Assembly: GCA_050946575.1 (NCBI GenBank)
Contig: JBMNVB010000005.1
Location: 1 to 64,000, forward strand
DNA from: JALCRY01 sp050946575
Lineage (GTDB): Bacteria; Bacillota; Clostridia; Peptostreptococcales; Anaerovoracaceae
DNA: 64,000 bases
Reading direction: 5' to 3'
This document shows, in pieces, positions 26,527 through 34,906 of the stretch (position 1 is its first letter; each line of letters begins with the position of its first letter). The translations under genes were made by a program, and so were the position numbers. The notes beneath the pieces were generated by a model that saw nothing but the letters and a program-made list of their open reading frames with translations, was not told where the DNA came from and did no database searches.

Positions 26527-26562
26527 AAAAATATTACTGATCGAACAGAAAGGCAGAGAAAC

Positions 26563-27636
26563 ATGAAATACGCTCTCATCGGATGCGGAAGAATAGCGGT
26601 GAATCATATGAAGGCCGCCGTGAATAATGAACTCGATATCGTGGGAATGTGCGACGTCATCCCGGAAAAGATAGACGCGCTCATAGAAAAGAGCGACGTG
26701 AAGGACGCTTCGGGGATAAACAAATACACGGACTATAAGGAAATGCTCGAAAAGGAAAAGCCTGAGCTCGTCAGCATTGCCACAGAAAGCGGCATCCACG
26801 CGGAAATAGCTCTCTATGTGATCGAGCAGGGCATCAATGTCATCATAGAAAAGCCGATGGCGATGAGCATCGAAGACGCGGACGCGATCATCGAGGCGGC
26901 CGAAAGAAAGGGCGTGAAGGTATCCGCCTGCCATCAGAACAGATTCAATGTCGCGATACAGGAACTCAGGAAGGCTCTGGAGGCCGGACGCTTCGGGAAA
27001 CTCTCGCACGGCTCGATCCATGTGAGATGGAACCGCGATCACGGATACTACGATCAGGCTTCCTGGAGAGGAACGTGGGCGCAGGACGGCGGCGCGCTGA
27101 TGAATCAGTGCATCCACGGGATAGATCTCCTGAGATGGATGATGGGAGACGAGATCGAGGAGATCTACGGCCAGACAAGGCAGCGCTTCCATGACTATCT
27201 CGAAGCCGAGGACGTCGGGATGGCGGTCATAAAGTTCAAGAACGGAGCTATCGGGACCGTGGAGGGAACGACAAACGTCTATCCGAAGAATCTTGAGGAG
27301 ACGCTCTACATCTTCGGTGAGAACGGGACCGTAAAGATCGGCGGCACATCCACCAACAATATCGACGTCTGGGATTTCGCCGACGAGGATGAAGAGGATA
27401 AAAAGAAAAAGGGACTGCAGGAGCAGACCAGCAACGTGTACGGGAACGGCCACACGAGCCTGTTCGCGGACGTGATAGACGCCATAGAGAACGACAGGCA
27501 GCCGTACGTGGACGCGTATGCGGGCAGGAACGCTCTCGAAGTCGTGCTTTCGATATACAAGAGCCAGAAAACGGGGCAGCCCGTGAAACTGCCGCTCAGG
27601 GATTTCAGAAGTACGGATATGGAAGGAGAATTTTAG
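26563..27636 (+). CDS. Gfo/Idh/MocA oxidoreductase (WbpB/WlbA-like)
   Basis: The 357-residue NAD-dependent oxidoreductase has the N-terminal Rossmann motif MKYALIGCGRIAVNHMKA and the catalytic EKPMAM lysine near residue 97. GTWAQDGGALMNQCIHGIDL provides the Asp and His of the C-terminal substrate domain. WbpB-type enzymes oxidise C3 of UDP-GlcNAc uronate, the step before transamination. AGAAAGGCAGAG precedes the ATG. Other sugar substrates are possible, but the presence of all four steps of the diacetamido-uronate path in one locus supports this one. Confidence 0.88.
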   Translation: MKYALIGCGRIAVNHMKAAVNNELDIVGMCDVIPEKIDALIEKSDVKDASGINKYTDYKEMLEKEKPELVSIATESGIHAEIALYVIEQGINVIIEKPMAMSIEDADAIIEAAERKGVKVSACHQNRFNVAIQELRKALEAGRFGKLSHGSIHVRWNRDHGYYDQASWRGTWAQDGGALMNQCIHGIDLLRWMMGDEIEEIYGQTRQRFHDYLEAEDVGMAVIKFKNGAIGTVEGTTNVYPKNLEETLYIFGENGTVKIGGTSTNNIDVWDFADEDEEDKKKKGLQEQTSNVYGNGHTSLFADVIDAIENDRQPYVDAYAGRNALEVVLSIYKSQKTGQPVKLPLRDFRSTDMEGEF

Positions 27637-27640
27637 CACT

Positions 27641-28768
27641 GTGACGAGGATATGTCATCTTACGAGTGTACATAAATCGAATGACGTGCGCATCTTCAGG
27701 AAGGAATGTTCTTCGCTCGCGAAGAATCCCGATTATGATGTGTTCCTTGTCGCGCGCGGAGACTCGCGCGAGGAGAACGGCGTCCATGTAGTCGGCGTCG
27801 GCGAATACAGAGGCGGGAGGATAGGAAGAGCGAAATACTTTTCGGAAAAAGTGGTGAAAACGGGTCTTGCGATCAATGCTGACATCTATCATCTCCATGA
27901 CCCCGAACTGCTGAGGTTCGCTTTGGAGCTTAAGAAAAACGGGAAGATCGTCATTTTCGACAGCCATGAGGATTACGCGAACCAGCTGAGGATCAAGCCG
28001 TATATTCCGGCACCGCTGAGGCCGGTCATCGCCGGGACGTATCATCTGTTCGAAACCGGTGTGGCAAAAAAGATAGACGCTGTCATTATTCCCACAGAGC
28101 AGGAAGGGGACGGCAATTATTTCCGGGGAAGATGCAGGCGGTGCGTCACTGTCGGCAACACACCCGTGAAAAGCGAGATATATGACAGGTTCGATGATGA
28201 CCGCGATTACTCGCGGAAGAAGGTCTGCTATGTCGGCGGGCTCCATAAGAACCGCGGGATAGTCCAGCTGGTGAAGGGCTGTTACTGCGCCGGCGCGGAT
28301 CTGATACTCGGCGGACCGTTCGAGAACGAAGAATTCGAAAAAGAAGTGAAGAGCATGCCTGAGTACAGATGCGTCGATTACAGAGGCGTGTGCGACAGGG
28401 ATCAGGTAGTGGAGATCCTAAGGGAAGCCGGCATCGGCGCGAGCACGCTGCTGAACGTCGGGCAGTATTCAGGACTGACGAACCTCGCCACTAAAGTTTA
28501 TGAATATATGTCGGCGGGACTTCCGGTGATCTCATACAGTTATCCGTATATAGAAAATCTGACGCAGGAATATCCGTTCGCGGAACTCGTCGATTCCGGC
28601 AGCTATTACAGCATCGCCAAGGCGGTGGAAAAACTCTCGGAGGACGGGGAACTGAGAAGACGCATGGGGAATATCGGAAGGCAGCTTATCCGCGACAGGT
28701 TCAACTGGGACTTCGACGAGAAGAATCTGTTCGACCTGTACGAAAGTCTGCTCAAGGAACGTGGATAG
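27641..28768 (+). CDS. Glycosyltransferase, GT4-like (first of a paralogous pair)
   Basis: The 375-residue GT-B protein begins TRICHLTSVHKSNDVRIFRKE and contains DIYHLHDPELL, IFDSHEDYANQL and a donor-domain end TKVYEYMSAGLPVISYSYP with its conserved glutamate. The start is GTG 27641, with AAGGAGA about 12 bases upstream. It shares its layout and several motifs with the next gene, which suggests duplication. It probably acts in repeat-unit assembly. Donor and acceptor cannot be predicted. Confidence 0.87.
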   Translation: MTRICHLTSVHKSNDVRIFRKECSSLAKNPDYDVFLVARGDSREENGVHVVGVGEYRGGRIGRAKYFSEKVVKTGLAINADIYHLHDPELLRFALELKKNGKIVIFDSHEDYANQLRIKPYIPAPLRPVIAGTYHLFETGVAKKIDAVIIPTEQEGDGNYFRGRCRRCVTVGNTPVKSEIYDRFDDDRDYSRKKVCYVGGLHKNRGIVQLVKGCYCAGADLILGGPFENEEFEKEVKSMPEYRCVDYRGVCDRDQVVEILREAGIGASTLLNVGQYSGLTNLATKVYEYMSAGLPVISYSYPYIENLTQEYPFAELVDSGSYYSIAKAVEKLSEDGELRRRMGNIGRQLIRDRFNWDFDEKNLFDLYESLLKERG

Positions 28769-28777
28769 GAGAATTTT

Positions 28778-29893
28778 ATGACGAAAGTGCTCCATATCGG
28801 GTACGCCCACAGATTTGACGATATCCGCATTTTCACAAAAGAATGTCTGAGCCTGGCAAGGAACGGCTACGATGTCACGTTTATCACGTCGAACAAGAGC
28901 ACCGGAAGTGAAACTCCGGATGACAGCGATGTAAGGCGCATCGTCCTTTCGCTAAGGGGAGGCCGTGGCATACGCGCGTTCAGATATTTCAGGGATCTGA
29001 AAAAATATCTGGGCAGGACAGAATATGACATTTACCATGTCCACGAGATGATACTTTATCCGGTGTTCAAATACCTGATAAAGCACGGCGGTACAGTGAT
29101 ATATGACATGCATGAGGACGCTCCGAACCAGATCGGGCTTGATATCGCGAGGCGCGTGAAATTCTTCGGAGGAGCGGTCAGAAGATACATACTGCATATC
29201 GACAACAAGATGATAAAGAACGCCGCGTATAATATTATCGTGGTGGAAGGACAGAGAGAACGCGCGGAGCGCTTCAGCAGCAGAGTGAAGATGATCTGCA
29301 ATTTCCCGATCATCAGAGATCTGGAATTAAAGCATACGGATACGAACCATATCTGCTATGCGGGCGGCATAAATGAATCGCGCGGTATCACAAAACTGGT
29401 GGAAGCAATGCCGGATATCAATGCGAGGCTGTATCTCGCGGGCGACGGTGAAAAAGAGTATCTCGACAAACTCAGATCACTTGACGGATGGGAGAAGGTC
29501 GACTATCTCGGCTTCCTCGACAGAGAATCGATACTTGATATGTACCGGAAAAGTTCCGTCGGTGTTTTCATTGCGGAACCGATGCCGAACATTATGAAAA
29601 GCTACCCGATAAAGCTGTTCGAATATATGGAGGCAGGGCTGCCGGTCGTATGCAGCGACTATGATCCGTGGGTCGAGATCGTAGGGAAAAACAACTGCGG
29701 GATATGCGTCGACAGAGAGTATTCGAGGAAAGAGTTTACCGATGCGGTGAACGGGCTGCTGGCCGACAGGGACAGGGCGGCCGAAATGGGAAAACGCGGC
29801 AGAGCCACTGTCGCTGAGAAATACAGCTGGAATTCACAGGAGAAAGTATTACTGGAGATTTATGGAGAGTTATCCGACCATAACGATGCATGA
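28778..29893 (+). CDS. Glycosyltransferase, GT4-like (second of a paralogous pair)
   Basis: The 371-residue GT-B enzyme is built like the preceding one: TKVLHIGYAHRFDDIRIFTKE, DIYHVHEMILYPVFKYL, IYDMHEDAPNQI and IKLFEYMEAGLPVVCSDYD. It follows the previous gene by nine bases behind AGGAGAA. The downstream membrane-protein gene begins 31 bases inside its 3' end in another frame, so they are tightly packed in one operon. Confidence 0.88.
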   Translation: MTKVLHIGYAHRFDDIRIFTKECLSLARNGYDVTFITSNKSTGSETPDDSDVRRIVLSLRGGRGIRAFRYFRDLKKYLGRTEYDIYHVHEMILYPVFKYLIKHGGTVIYDMHEDAPNQIGLDIARRVKFFGGAVRRYILHIDNKMIKNAAYNIIVVEGQRERAERFSSRVKMICNFPIIRDLELKHTDTNHICYAGGINESRGITKLVEAMPDINARLYLAGDGEKEYLDKLRSLDGWEKVDYLGFLDRESILDMYRKSSVGVFIAEPMPNIMKSYPIKLFEYMEAGLPVVCSDYDPWVEIVGKNNCGICVDREYSRKEFTDAVNGLLADRDRAAEMGKRGRATVAEKYSWNSQEKVLLEIYGELSDHNDA

Positions 29894-31178
29894 CGAGCAC
29901 GTCGGCATCCGAAGATTCATAGAGCTTTCCTTAATATTGATTTACAAGACGGCACTGGAGTTCGTGCTCGCGGGTTATATCGTGGACGAATTCTCCGGCT
30001 TTTTTACTTACAGTTTCGACCTCGTGAAATACATTGTGGGGCTCGCGGCGGTCCTCATAATATTCTTTATGATGCCGAGGGAACTGACAAAGCCGTCAGC
30101 TTTCTTCCTTGAGATGCATTACCTGATCGGGATAGTCCCGATGACGGTCGTATACGCGTTCTGTGATTTCTCGACCGAATATTATCTGACTGTGTGCGTT
30201 TCATTCACGCTCGCGGCTCTGATATTCAGGGCGGATCACAGGCCGGTATCGGTAAACAGCAGATTTCTGTGCAAGGCCATGATCGCCGTATTCTATCTCA
30301 CTATCATTATCGTGTGTCTTGATATTGTATATGAGAACGGCATGTTCACGCTGGATGCTCTGGCTTATTCAAAAGTGTATATGGTGCGCGATTCGTTCCA
30401 TATGAATAAGTATGTCTCATATCTGTTTGAATGGCAGCGGACGATCATCATCCCGTTCTTCATAGCGGCCGGCCTTGAGCGGAAGAAGTATTTTCGGGCA
30501 GTTGTCTTTTCCGGGATCCAGTTTGTGACGTATCTTTACAGCGGGCATAAGTCGGTACTGTTTTCAATACCGCTCATTATACTTTTGTTCTATCTCCTGA
30601 AGAAGATACGCGACCCGAAGACGCTGTATTTCCTGTACATGGGCGGGATAGCGCTGCTTACGGTCATGCCGAAATCACTGCATTATCTCGCAGTGGCGTG
30701 CAGCATGTTCGTGAGGCGGGTGCTGCTGTTCCCGGCAGAGCTTAAATTCGTCTATTATGACTATTTTTCCTCACATCCTCCGCTGGGATTCGAGGGAACC
30801 ATCTTTTTCAAGCTCTTCGGCGACGAACAGGCATATCCGAACGGTGTCGGACACGCCATAGCGAGCCATTACTTCGGCGCTTCGGGCATGAACGCGAACA
30901 CCGGATTCATGGCGGAAGGGTATTACAGGTTCGGGTTTATCGGGATCGTCATCGTATTCCTGCTCTTCGCATTGATGCTGTATCTTCTTGACAGCTGCGC
31001 GAAGAAAAACGGATTTGCGCTGACACTGACCATAAGTGTGTTTTCCATGTATATGCTGAATGACGGCGATATCATCAGCAGTATGACGCAGGGACATTTG
31101 TTTGTTTTGATATGCATCTGCATTTTCTATAATAAAAAATTCATGACAAAGAAGGAAGACGGGAGTGGAATACTATGA
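29862..31178 (+). CDS. Polytopic membrane protein, probable Wzy-type polymerase
   Basis: The 438-residue protein has about ten to twelve hydrophobic helices and a long extracytoplasmic loop around residues 290-345 (SSHPPLGFEGTIFFKLFG). That arrangement is typical of O-antigen/capsule polymerases, which join lipid-linked repeats outside the membrane. Wzy sequences are poorly conserved, so the call rests on topology and on the adjacent flippase and chain-length genes. ATG 29862 has a GGAG six bases upstream; ATG 29886 is the alternative. The 3' end overlaps the next start by four bases. Confidence 0.7.
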   Translation: MESYPTITMHDEHVGIRRFIELSLILIYKTALEFVLAGYIVDEFSGFFTYSFDLVKYIVGLAAVLIIFFMMPRELTKPSAFFLEMHYLIGIVPMTVVYAFCDFSTEYYLTVCVSFTLAALIFRADHRPVSVNSRFLCKAMIAVFYLTIIIVCLDIVYENGMFTLDALAYSKVYMVRDSFHMNKYVSYLFEWQRTIIIPFFIAAGLERKKYFRAVVFSGIQFVTYLYSGHKSVLFSIPLIILLFYLLKKIRDPKTLYFLYMGGIALLTVMPKSLHYLAVACSMFVRRVLLFPAELKFVYYDYFSSHPPLGFEGTIFFKLFGDEQAYPNGVGHAIASHYFGASGMNANTGFMAEGYYRFGFIGIVIVFLLFALMLYLLDSCAKKNGFALTLTISVFSMYMLNDGDIISSMTQGHLFVLICICIFYNKKFMTKKEDGSGIL

Positions 31179-32182
31179 ACACATACAGCAATAATGTATC
31201 GAAGGCGAAGATCCGATACAATCTGAAAAAATTCTGGTGGATCCTGATCGTTGCCATTGTTCTGGGAGTTGTAGTAGGGTACGCATTTACCGGACAGGGA
31301 GCGAAGGACACGAAAACGGCCACGTCGGTCGTTTCGGCGGTCACGACGAAATCGCCGGATCATACCGCGAATCTGTCTGATTTCAGGGAAGAATCCCCGG
31401 CCAATGTCAGGATACTGATGAAACAGCTCCAGCAGCTGCAGTTCGTGACGAACAAGGTGAACAAGCAGCTGAAAAAGGACGGATACAGCGAACTGACGGA
31501 CGCGGATGCATTCGAGGTGGACGACTCGGACAATACGACTGCCATCGTTTTGACGGTAAAGTCCTCGTCGGTCGACAGGGCAGTGGAGATCAACAGGGTC
31601 TACACCGATGTTCTCGTTGATGTCACGCAGGAGAACCTGCAGGAGACGAAGCTGACAGTGATCAGCCCGGCAAGCGCGAAGACGACGGCGGCTGAATCGG
31701 GAGGAGCGAATCTCCTGTCGTCGAAGTTCATATTCTTTGTGATCATCATGCTTGTGCTCGGCGTGATCGTGCTGATGCTTATAATCCTGAAGGACCGCAA
31801 GATCAGGTCGGCAGCGGACATTATGAAGGAGAATGATCCGCATTATCTCGGCACAGTGGGTTCGGACGGAGAGAACGCCGCGTTCACTTCCGCATTGATA
31901 GAAAAAATCGCGGAGCGGGCGGGAGTCGAAGATATCGACATGATTTCGTGCGCGGAGATCCCCGGAGAAGTAATAGGCGCTCTGCAGAAGCAATGCAAAC
32001 TGAATATAAATTATTACGATAATGTCATGGCCGATGCGGAGGCGTGCAGGAGAATATCCGATGAAGTAGGCGTGATCACTGTCGTGAAGGTGGATGAAGA
32101 CGAGATGCGTTCATTCTATGAGATGAAGCACATTGTCGACGTCATGAGTCTGAATTATATCGGTACTGTAGTTATTGCTTAA
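31175..32182 (+). CDS. Wzz/CapA-like chain-length regulator
   Basis: The 335-residue protein has the two-helix polysaccharide co-polymerase plan. A cytosolic lead (1-~21) is followed by TM1 (WWILIVAIVLGVVVGYAF), an extracytoplasmic region of about 140 residues (~44-185), TM2 (FIFFVIIMLVLGVIVLMLI) and a ~115-residue cytosolic tail. The tail looks like a remnant of the BY-kinase-like fold: no Walker A or tyrosine cluster is seen, so it is unlikely to phosphorylate. It would set chain length with the polymerase encoded just before it. The start overlaps the previous gene (ATGA). Confidence 0.8.
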   Translation: MNTYSNNVSKAKIRYNLKKFWWILIVAIVLGVVVGYAFTGQGAKDTKTATSVVSAVTTKSPDHTANLSDFREESPANVRILMKQLQQLQFVTNKVNKQLKKDGYSELTDADAFEVDDSDNTTAIVLTVKSSSVDRAVEINRVYTDVLVDVTQENLQETKLTVISPASAKTTAAESGGANLLSSKFIFFVIIMLVLGVIVLMLIILKDRKIRSAADIMKENDPHYLGTVGSDGENAAFTSALIEKIAERAGVEDIDMISCAEIPGEVIGALQKQCKLNINYYDNVMADAEACRRISDEVGVITVVKVDEDEMRSFYEMKHIVDVMSLNYIGTVVIA

Positions 32183-32191
32183 CAGAGGTGC

Positions 32192-33496
32192 GTGCGCTTG
32201 CGCGAGATAATAAAGAATAAAATCAACGATCTCCTGAAAAAGGGAGCCGCTGACATAATGATCGGGAACTTCGCGGTCAAATTCGTCACGCTGTGCGGCT
32301 CCATGTTCATCGTACGTCTTCTCTCGAAGACAGAGTACGGCGTTTTAGGGTACGTCGAAAATCTGTACAGCTACATATACATCCTCTCGGGATTCGGGCT
32401 CGCTGTGAGCGTGCTCAGATATAACGTGCTGGCTGAGAGCATGGAGGAGAAGAAGGGGATATTCAGATACATCGTGAAGCGGCAGACGCTGATAAATTTC
32501 ATCATCTACGCTGTCGTGATTGTCGTGAATCTGTTCTATCCTCATGCCGAAAAATATTCGGCGGCAGTCTATCTGCTTCCGATCATGGCGCTTGCACTGC
32601 CGTTCCAGGACGTGACGCAGAGCTGTCTGAACAATGAGCGGGCGAATTACGCGAACAGACGGTACGCGATTTTCTCGGTCACGATAGCGGTGATATCGGT
32701 GGTCTCCCGGGTCATCGGCTCGTGGCTGTTCGGACTGAACGGCACGATCACATTCAGAGTGATCGCGGAATCGATAATCACGGTCATCCTGATAATCATG
32801 GCCTATAAGAAGTACTTCAGGGATACCGACGAGGTGAAACCGGCGGCCGCGCTTAAGAAGCAGATAAACAAATACGGTTTCCAGAACATGATATCGAACG
32901 GCATCTGGGTCCTGTTCATGATAACGGATATTTATCTGATAGGGAAACTGTGTGCTGACCCGACTGCCCTCGCCGATTACAAAGTCGCGTATCTTTTCCC
33001 GACGAATATGTCCATAATAACCGCGTCTGTCGGCGTGTTCATCACTCCGTATTTCATACAGCATGAGAACGATTATAAATGGATAAAGAAGAGTTTCTTC
33101 AGGACGTTCCTCGCGAACGCGGCCATGATATGCTCCATGGCGTTACTGATGTTCGTGCTGGCGAAACCGATAATATATATCGTTTTCGGAAAGGCATATC
33201 TGAACGTGATACCGCTGATGCGCATACTCATCATCGCGCATACGATACACAACTGCTTCAAGAACCTGATAGGGAACCTGCTCGCGGCGATGGGGCATGT
33301 GAGGACCAATATCATAGTGTCGTCGATAGGGTTCGTTTCCGAGGTGACGATGGGAATCATAGTTATCCCGAGGTACGGGACGACGGGACTCGCCATAGGA
33401 AGCATATTCGTTTACCTCATGATGTCTGTCATCATGATGGTGACGTTCGCGGTGCAGTATAAATTCTTCAGCCGCGGCGGGGAAGAAGAGGAATGA
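32192..33496 (+). CDS. Polysaccharide flippase (Wzx, MATE/MVF superfamily)
   Basis: The 434-residue membrane protein has about twelve to fourteen helices. Its N-terminal block GAADIMIGNFAVKFVTLCGSMFIVRLLSKTEYG is split here only for description: it is the usual Wzx opening helix pair. It would flip undecaprenyl-linked repeat units outward. The start is GTG 32192 or, with better spacing from AGAGG, TTG 32198. It is the last gene of the co-directional run before a separate promoter. Confidence 0.88.
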   Translation: MRLREIIKNKINDLLKKGAADIMIGNFAVKFVTLCGSMFIVRLLSKTEYGVLGYVENLYSYIYILSGFGLAVSVLRYNVLAESMEEKKGIFRYIVKRQTLINFIIYAVVIVVNLFYPHAEKYSAAVYLLPIMALALPFQDVTQSCLNNERANYANRRYAIFSVTIAVISVVSRVIGSWLFGLNGTITFRVIAESIITVILIIMAYKKYFRDTDEVKPAAALKKQINKYGFQNMISNGIWVLFMITDIYLIGKLCADPTALADYKVAYLFPTNMSIITASVGVFITPYFIQHENDYKWIKKSFFRTFLANAAMICSMALLMFVLAKPIIYIVFGKAYLNVIPLMRILIIAHTIHNCFKNLIGNLLAAMGHVRTNIIVSSIGFVSEVTMGIIVIPRYGTTGLAIGSIFVYLMMSVIMMVTFAVQYKFFSRGGEEEE

Positions 33497-33510
33497 CACG
33501 GGCGGCTGTT

Positions 33511-33539
33511 TTGACACTGCGGCCGGTCCGCCATATAAT
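33511..33539 (+). promoter_or_regulatory. Consensus promoter of the aminotransferase gene
   Basis: TTGACA at 33511-33516 and TATAAT at 33534-33539 are both perfect, with 17 bases between. It is the only promoter with both hexamers perfect that I found in the window. GCATTAATGC, a 10-bp palindrome, follows at about 33556. Confidence 0.85.
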
Positions 33540-33580
33540 AAAAAAAAATTCACAGCATTAATGCACAGGGGGAAAAAACT

Positions 33581-34714
33581 ATGCAGTTCAGAGATCTTAA
33601 GAAGCAGTATCAGGTCCTGAAGGACAGGATCGATCCTGCGGTCATAGAAGTAATGACGGACGCGAATTTCATACACGGTCCGCAGGTCGGAGAGCTTGAG
33701 AAGCAGCTCGCGGACTATACGGGCACGAAGCATTGCGTGACGTGCGGAAACGGAACGGACGCTCTTTATCTGGCAATGCTCGTATGGCAGATAAAGGAGA
33801 CGGACGCTGTCTTCGTCCCCGATTTCACGTTCTTCTCGTCCGGCGAGATAGTGGCGCTCGCGGGAGCGACCCCGATATTCGTGGATGTCGATCAGGACAC
33901 CTACAATATCGATCCCGTAAAACTGGAAGAGCAGGTCAGAAAAGTAGCCGCTGAAGGCAGACTGACGCCCAGGGCGGTGGTGGCCGTGGATCTGTTCGGA
34001 CTTCCGGCCGATATCAGTGCGGTCAGGGAAATAACGGATAAATACGGTATGTATCTGCTTGAAGATGCGGCGCAGGGATTCGCCGGAGAGATAGACGGAA
34101 AGAAAGCGTGCAGCTTCGGAGACATTTCCGCGACGTCGTTCTTCCCCGCGAAGCCTCTCGGATGCTACGGAGACGGCGGTGCGGTATTCACCGATAACGA
34201 TGAGTGGGCGGCATTGCTGCGGTCGTACTGCGTGCACGGAAAGGGATCCAACAAATACGACAATATCAGGCTCGGGGTGAACAGCAGGCTCGACACTGTC
34301 CAGGCGGCCGTGCTGAAGGTAAAGCTCGAAGCACTCGAGGAATACGAACTCACCGACGTGAACAGGGTCGCGGAAAAATATACTGCGGCTCTTGAAGGCG
34401 TCGTGAAGACGCCGGTCATTCCGGACGGAATGTATTCGAGCTGGGCGCAGTATACGGTGCAGCTGCCCGACAGGGAAGCGCGTGACGGTCTGCAGGCGTA
34501 TCTGAAGAGCAATGACGTGCCGGCGATGATATACTATCAGAAGCCGATGCACAGGCAGGACGCGTTCTCCGCTACTAAGGATCTGTACAGGGATGAGGAT
34601 TTCGAAGTCACGAACAGGCTGTGTGAAACGGTCCTTTCGCTGCCGATGCATCCTTATATGACAGACGGGGATATAGAACGGGTGTCTGATCTGATAAAGG
34701 AATATGTGAAATAG
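33581..34714 (+). CDS. DegT/DnrJ/EryC1/StrS sugar aminotransferase (WbpE/WlbC-like)
   Basis: The 377-residue fold-type I PLP enzyme transfers an amino group from glutamate to a keto sugar nucleotide. The PLP lysine is about K191 in SFFPAKPLGCYGDGGA. The phosphate-binding NGTDALYLAM block and the LLEDAAQGFAGEIDG aspartate also fit. In this locus the likely substrate is the 3-keto product of the WbpB-like enzyme. A 4-keto sugar from the CapD-like dehydratase is the alternative. AGGGGGA precedes the ATG. It has its own consensus promoter and a terminator, so it can be expressed apart from the capsule run. Confidence 0.92.
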   Translation: MQFRDLKKQYQVLKDRIDPAVIEVMTDANFIHGPQVGELEKQLADYTGTKHCVTCGNGTDALYLAMLVWQIKETDAVFVPDFTFFSSGEIVALAGATPIFVDVDQDTYNIDPVKLEEQVRKVAAEGRLTPRAVVAVDLFGLPADISAVREITDKYGMYLLEDAAQGFAGEIDGKKACSFGDISATSFFPAKPLGCYGDGGAVFTDNDEWAALLRSYCVHGKGSNKYDNIRLGVNSRLDTVQAAVLKVKLEALEEYELTDVNRVAEKYTAALEGVVKTPVIPDGMYSSWAQYTVQLPDREARDGLQAYLKSNDVPAMIYYQKPMHRQDAFSATKDLYRDEDFEVTNRLCETVLSLPMHPYMTDGDIERVSDLIKEYVK

Positions 34715-34721
34715 CAGAAAA

Positions 34722-34756
34722 ACTGCGGCGGGGCCCGGAAGCTCCGCTGTTTTTTT
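34722..34756 (+). terminator. Terminator at the end of the capsule locus
   Basis: GCGG/CCGC with flanking AC/GT and inner GGC/GCT pairs form the stem, followed by seven T. The opposite strand has a shorter T run, so it may also work in reverse. Confidence 0.7.
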
Positions 34757-34815
34757 CAGGAAGCACCGCCCCTGACGGACTATGGGTGAATTCTTTTCCG
34801 ATTATATGAAGGTAT

Positions 34816-34825
34816 GTGGTATAAT
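34816..34825 (+). promoter_or_regulatory. Extended -10 promoter of the GGDEF-EAL gene
   Basis: TGTGGTATAAT carries TATAAT at 34820-34825 with the TG extension, the same form seen before ppx. AGGTA and TACCT flank it as a short inverted repeat. No good -35 is present. Confidence 0.6.
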
Positions 34826-34906
34826 TACCTAAGTGAACATTTATCGACTGTGACGTCTTATTGAGCGGCACGGCCGGCTGCAGGGGGAATGAGGGGTCTT
34901 TGGATT

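Noticed and set aside
34889..34906. ATG 34889 as start of the GGDEF-EAL gene
   Set aside because: The purine run directly abuts this codon, leaving no spacing for ribosome binding. ATG 34907 has GAGGGG ten bases upstream.
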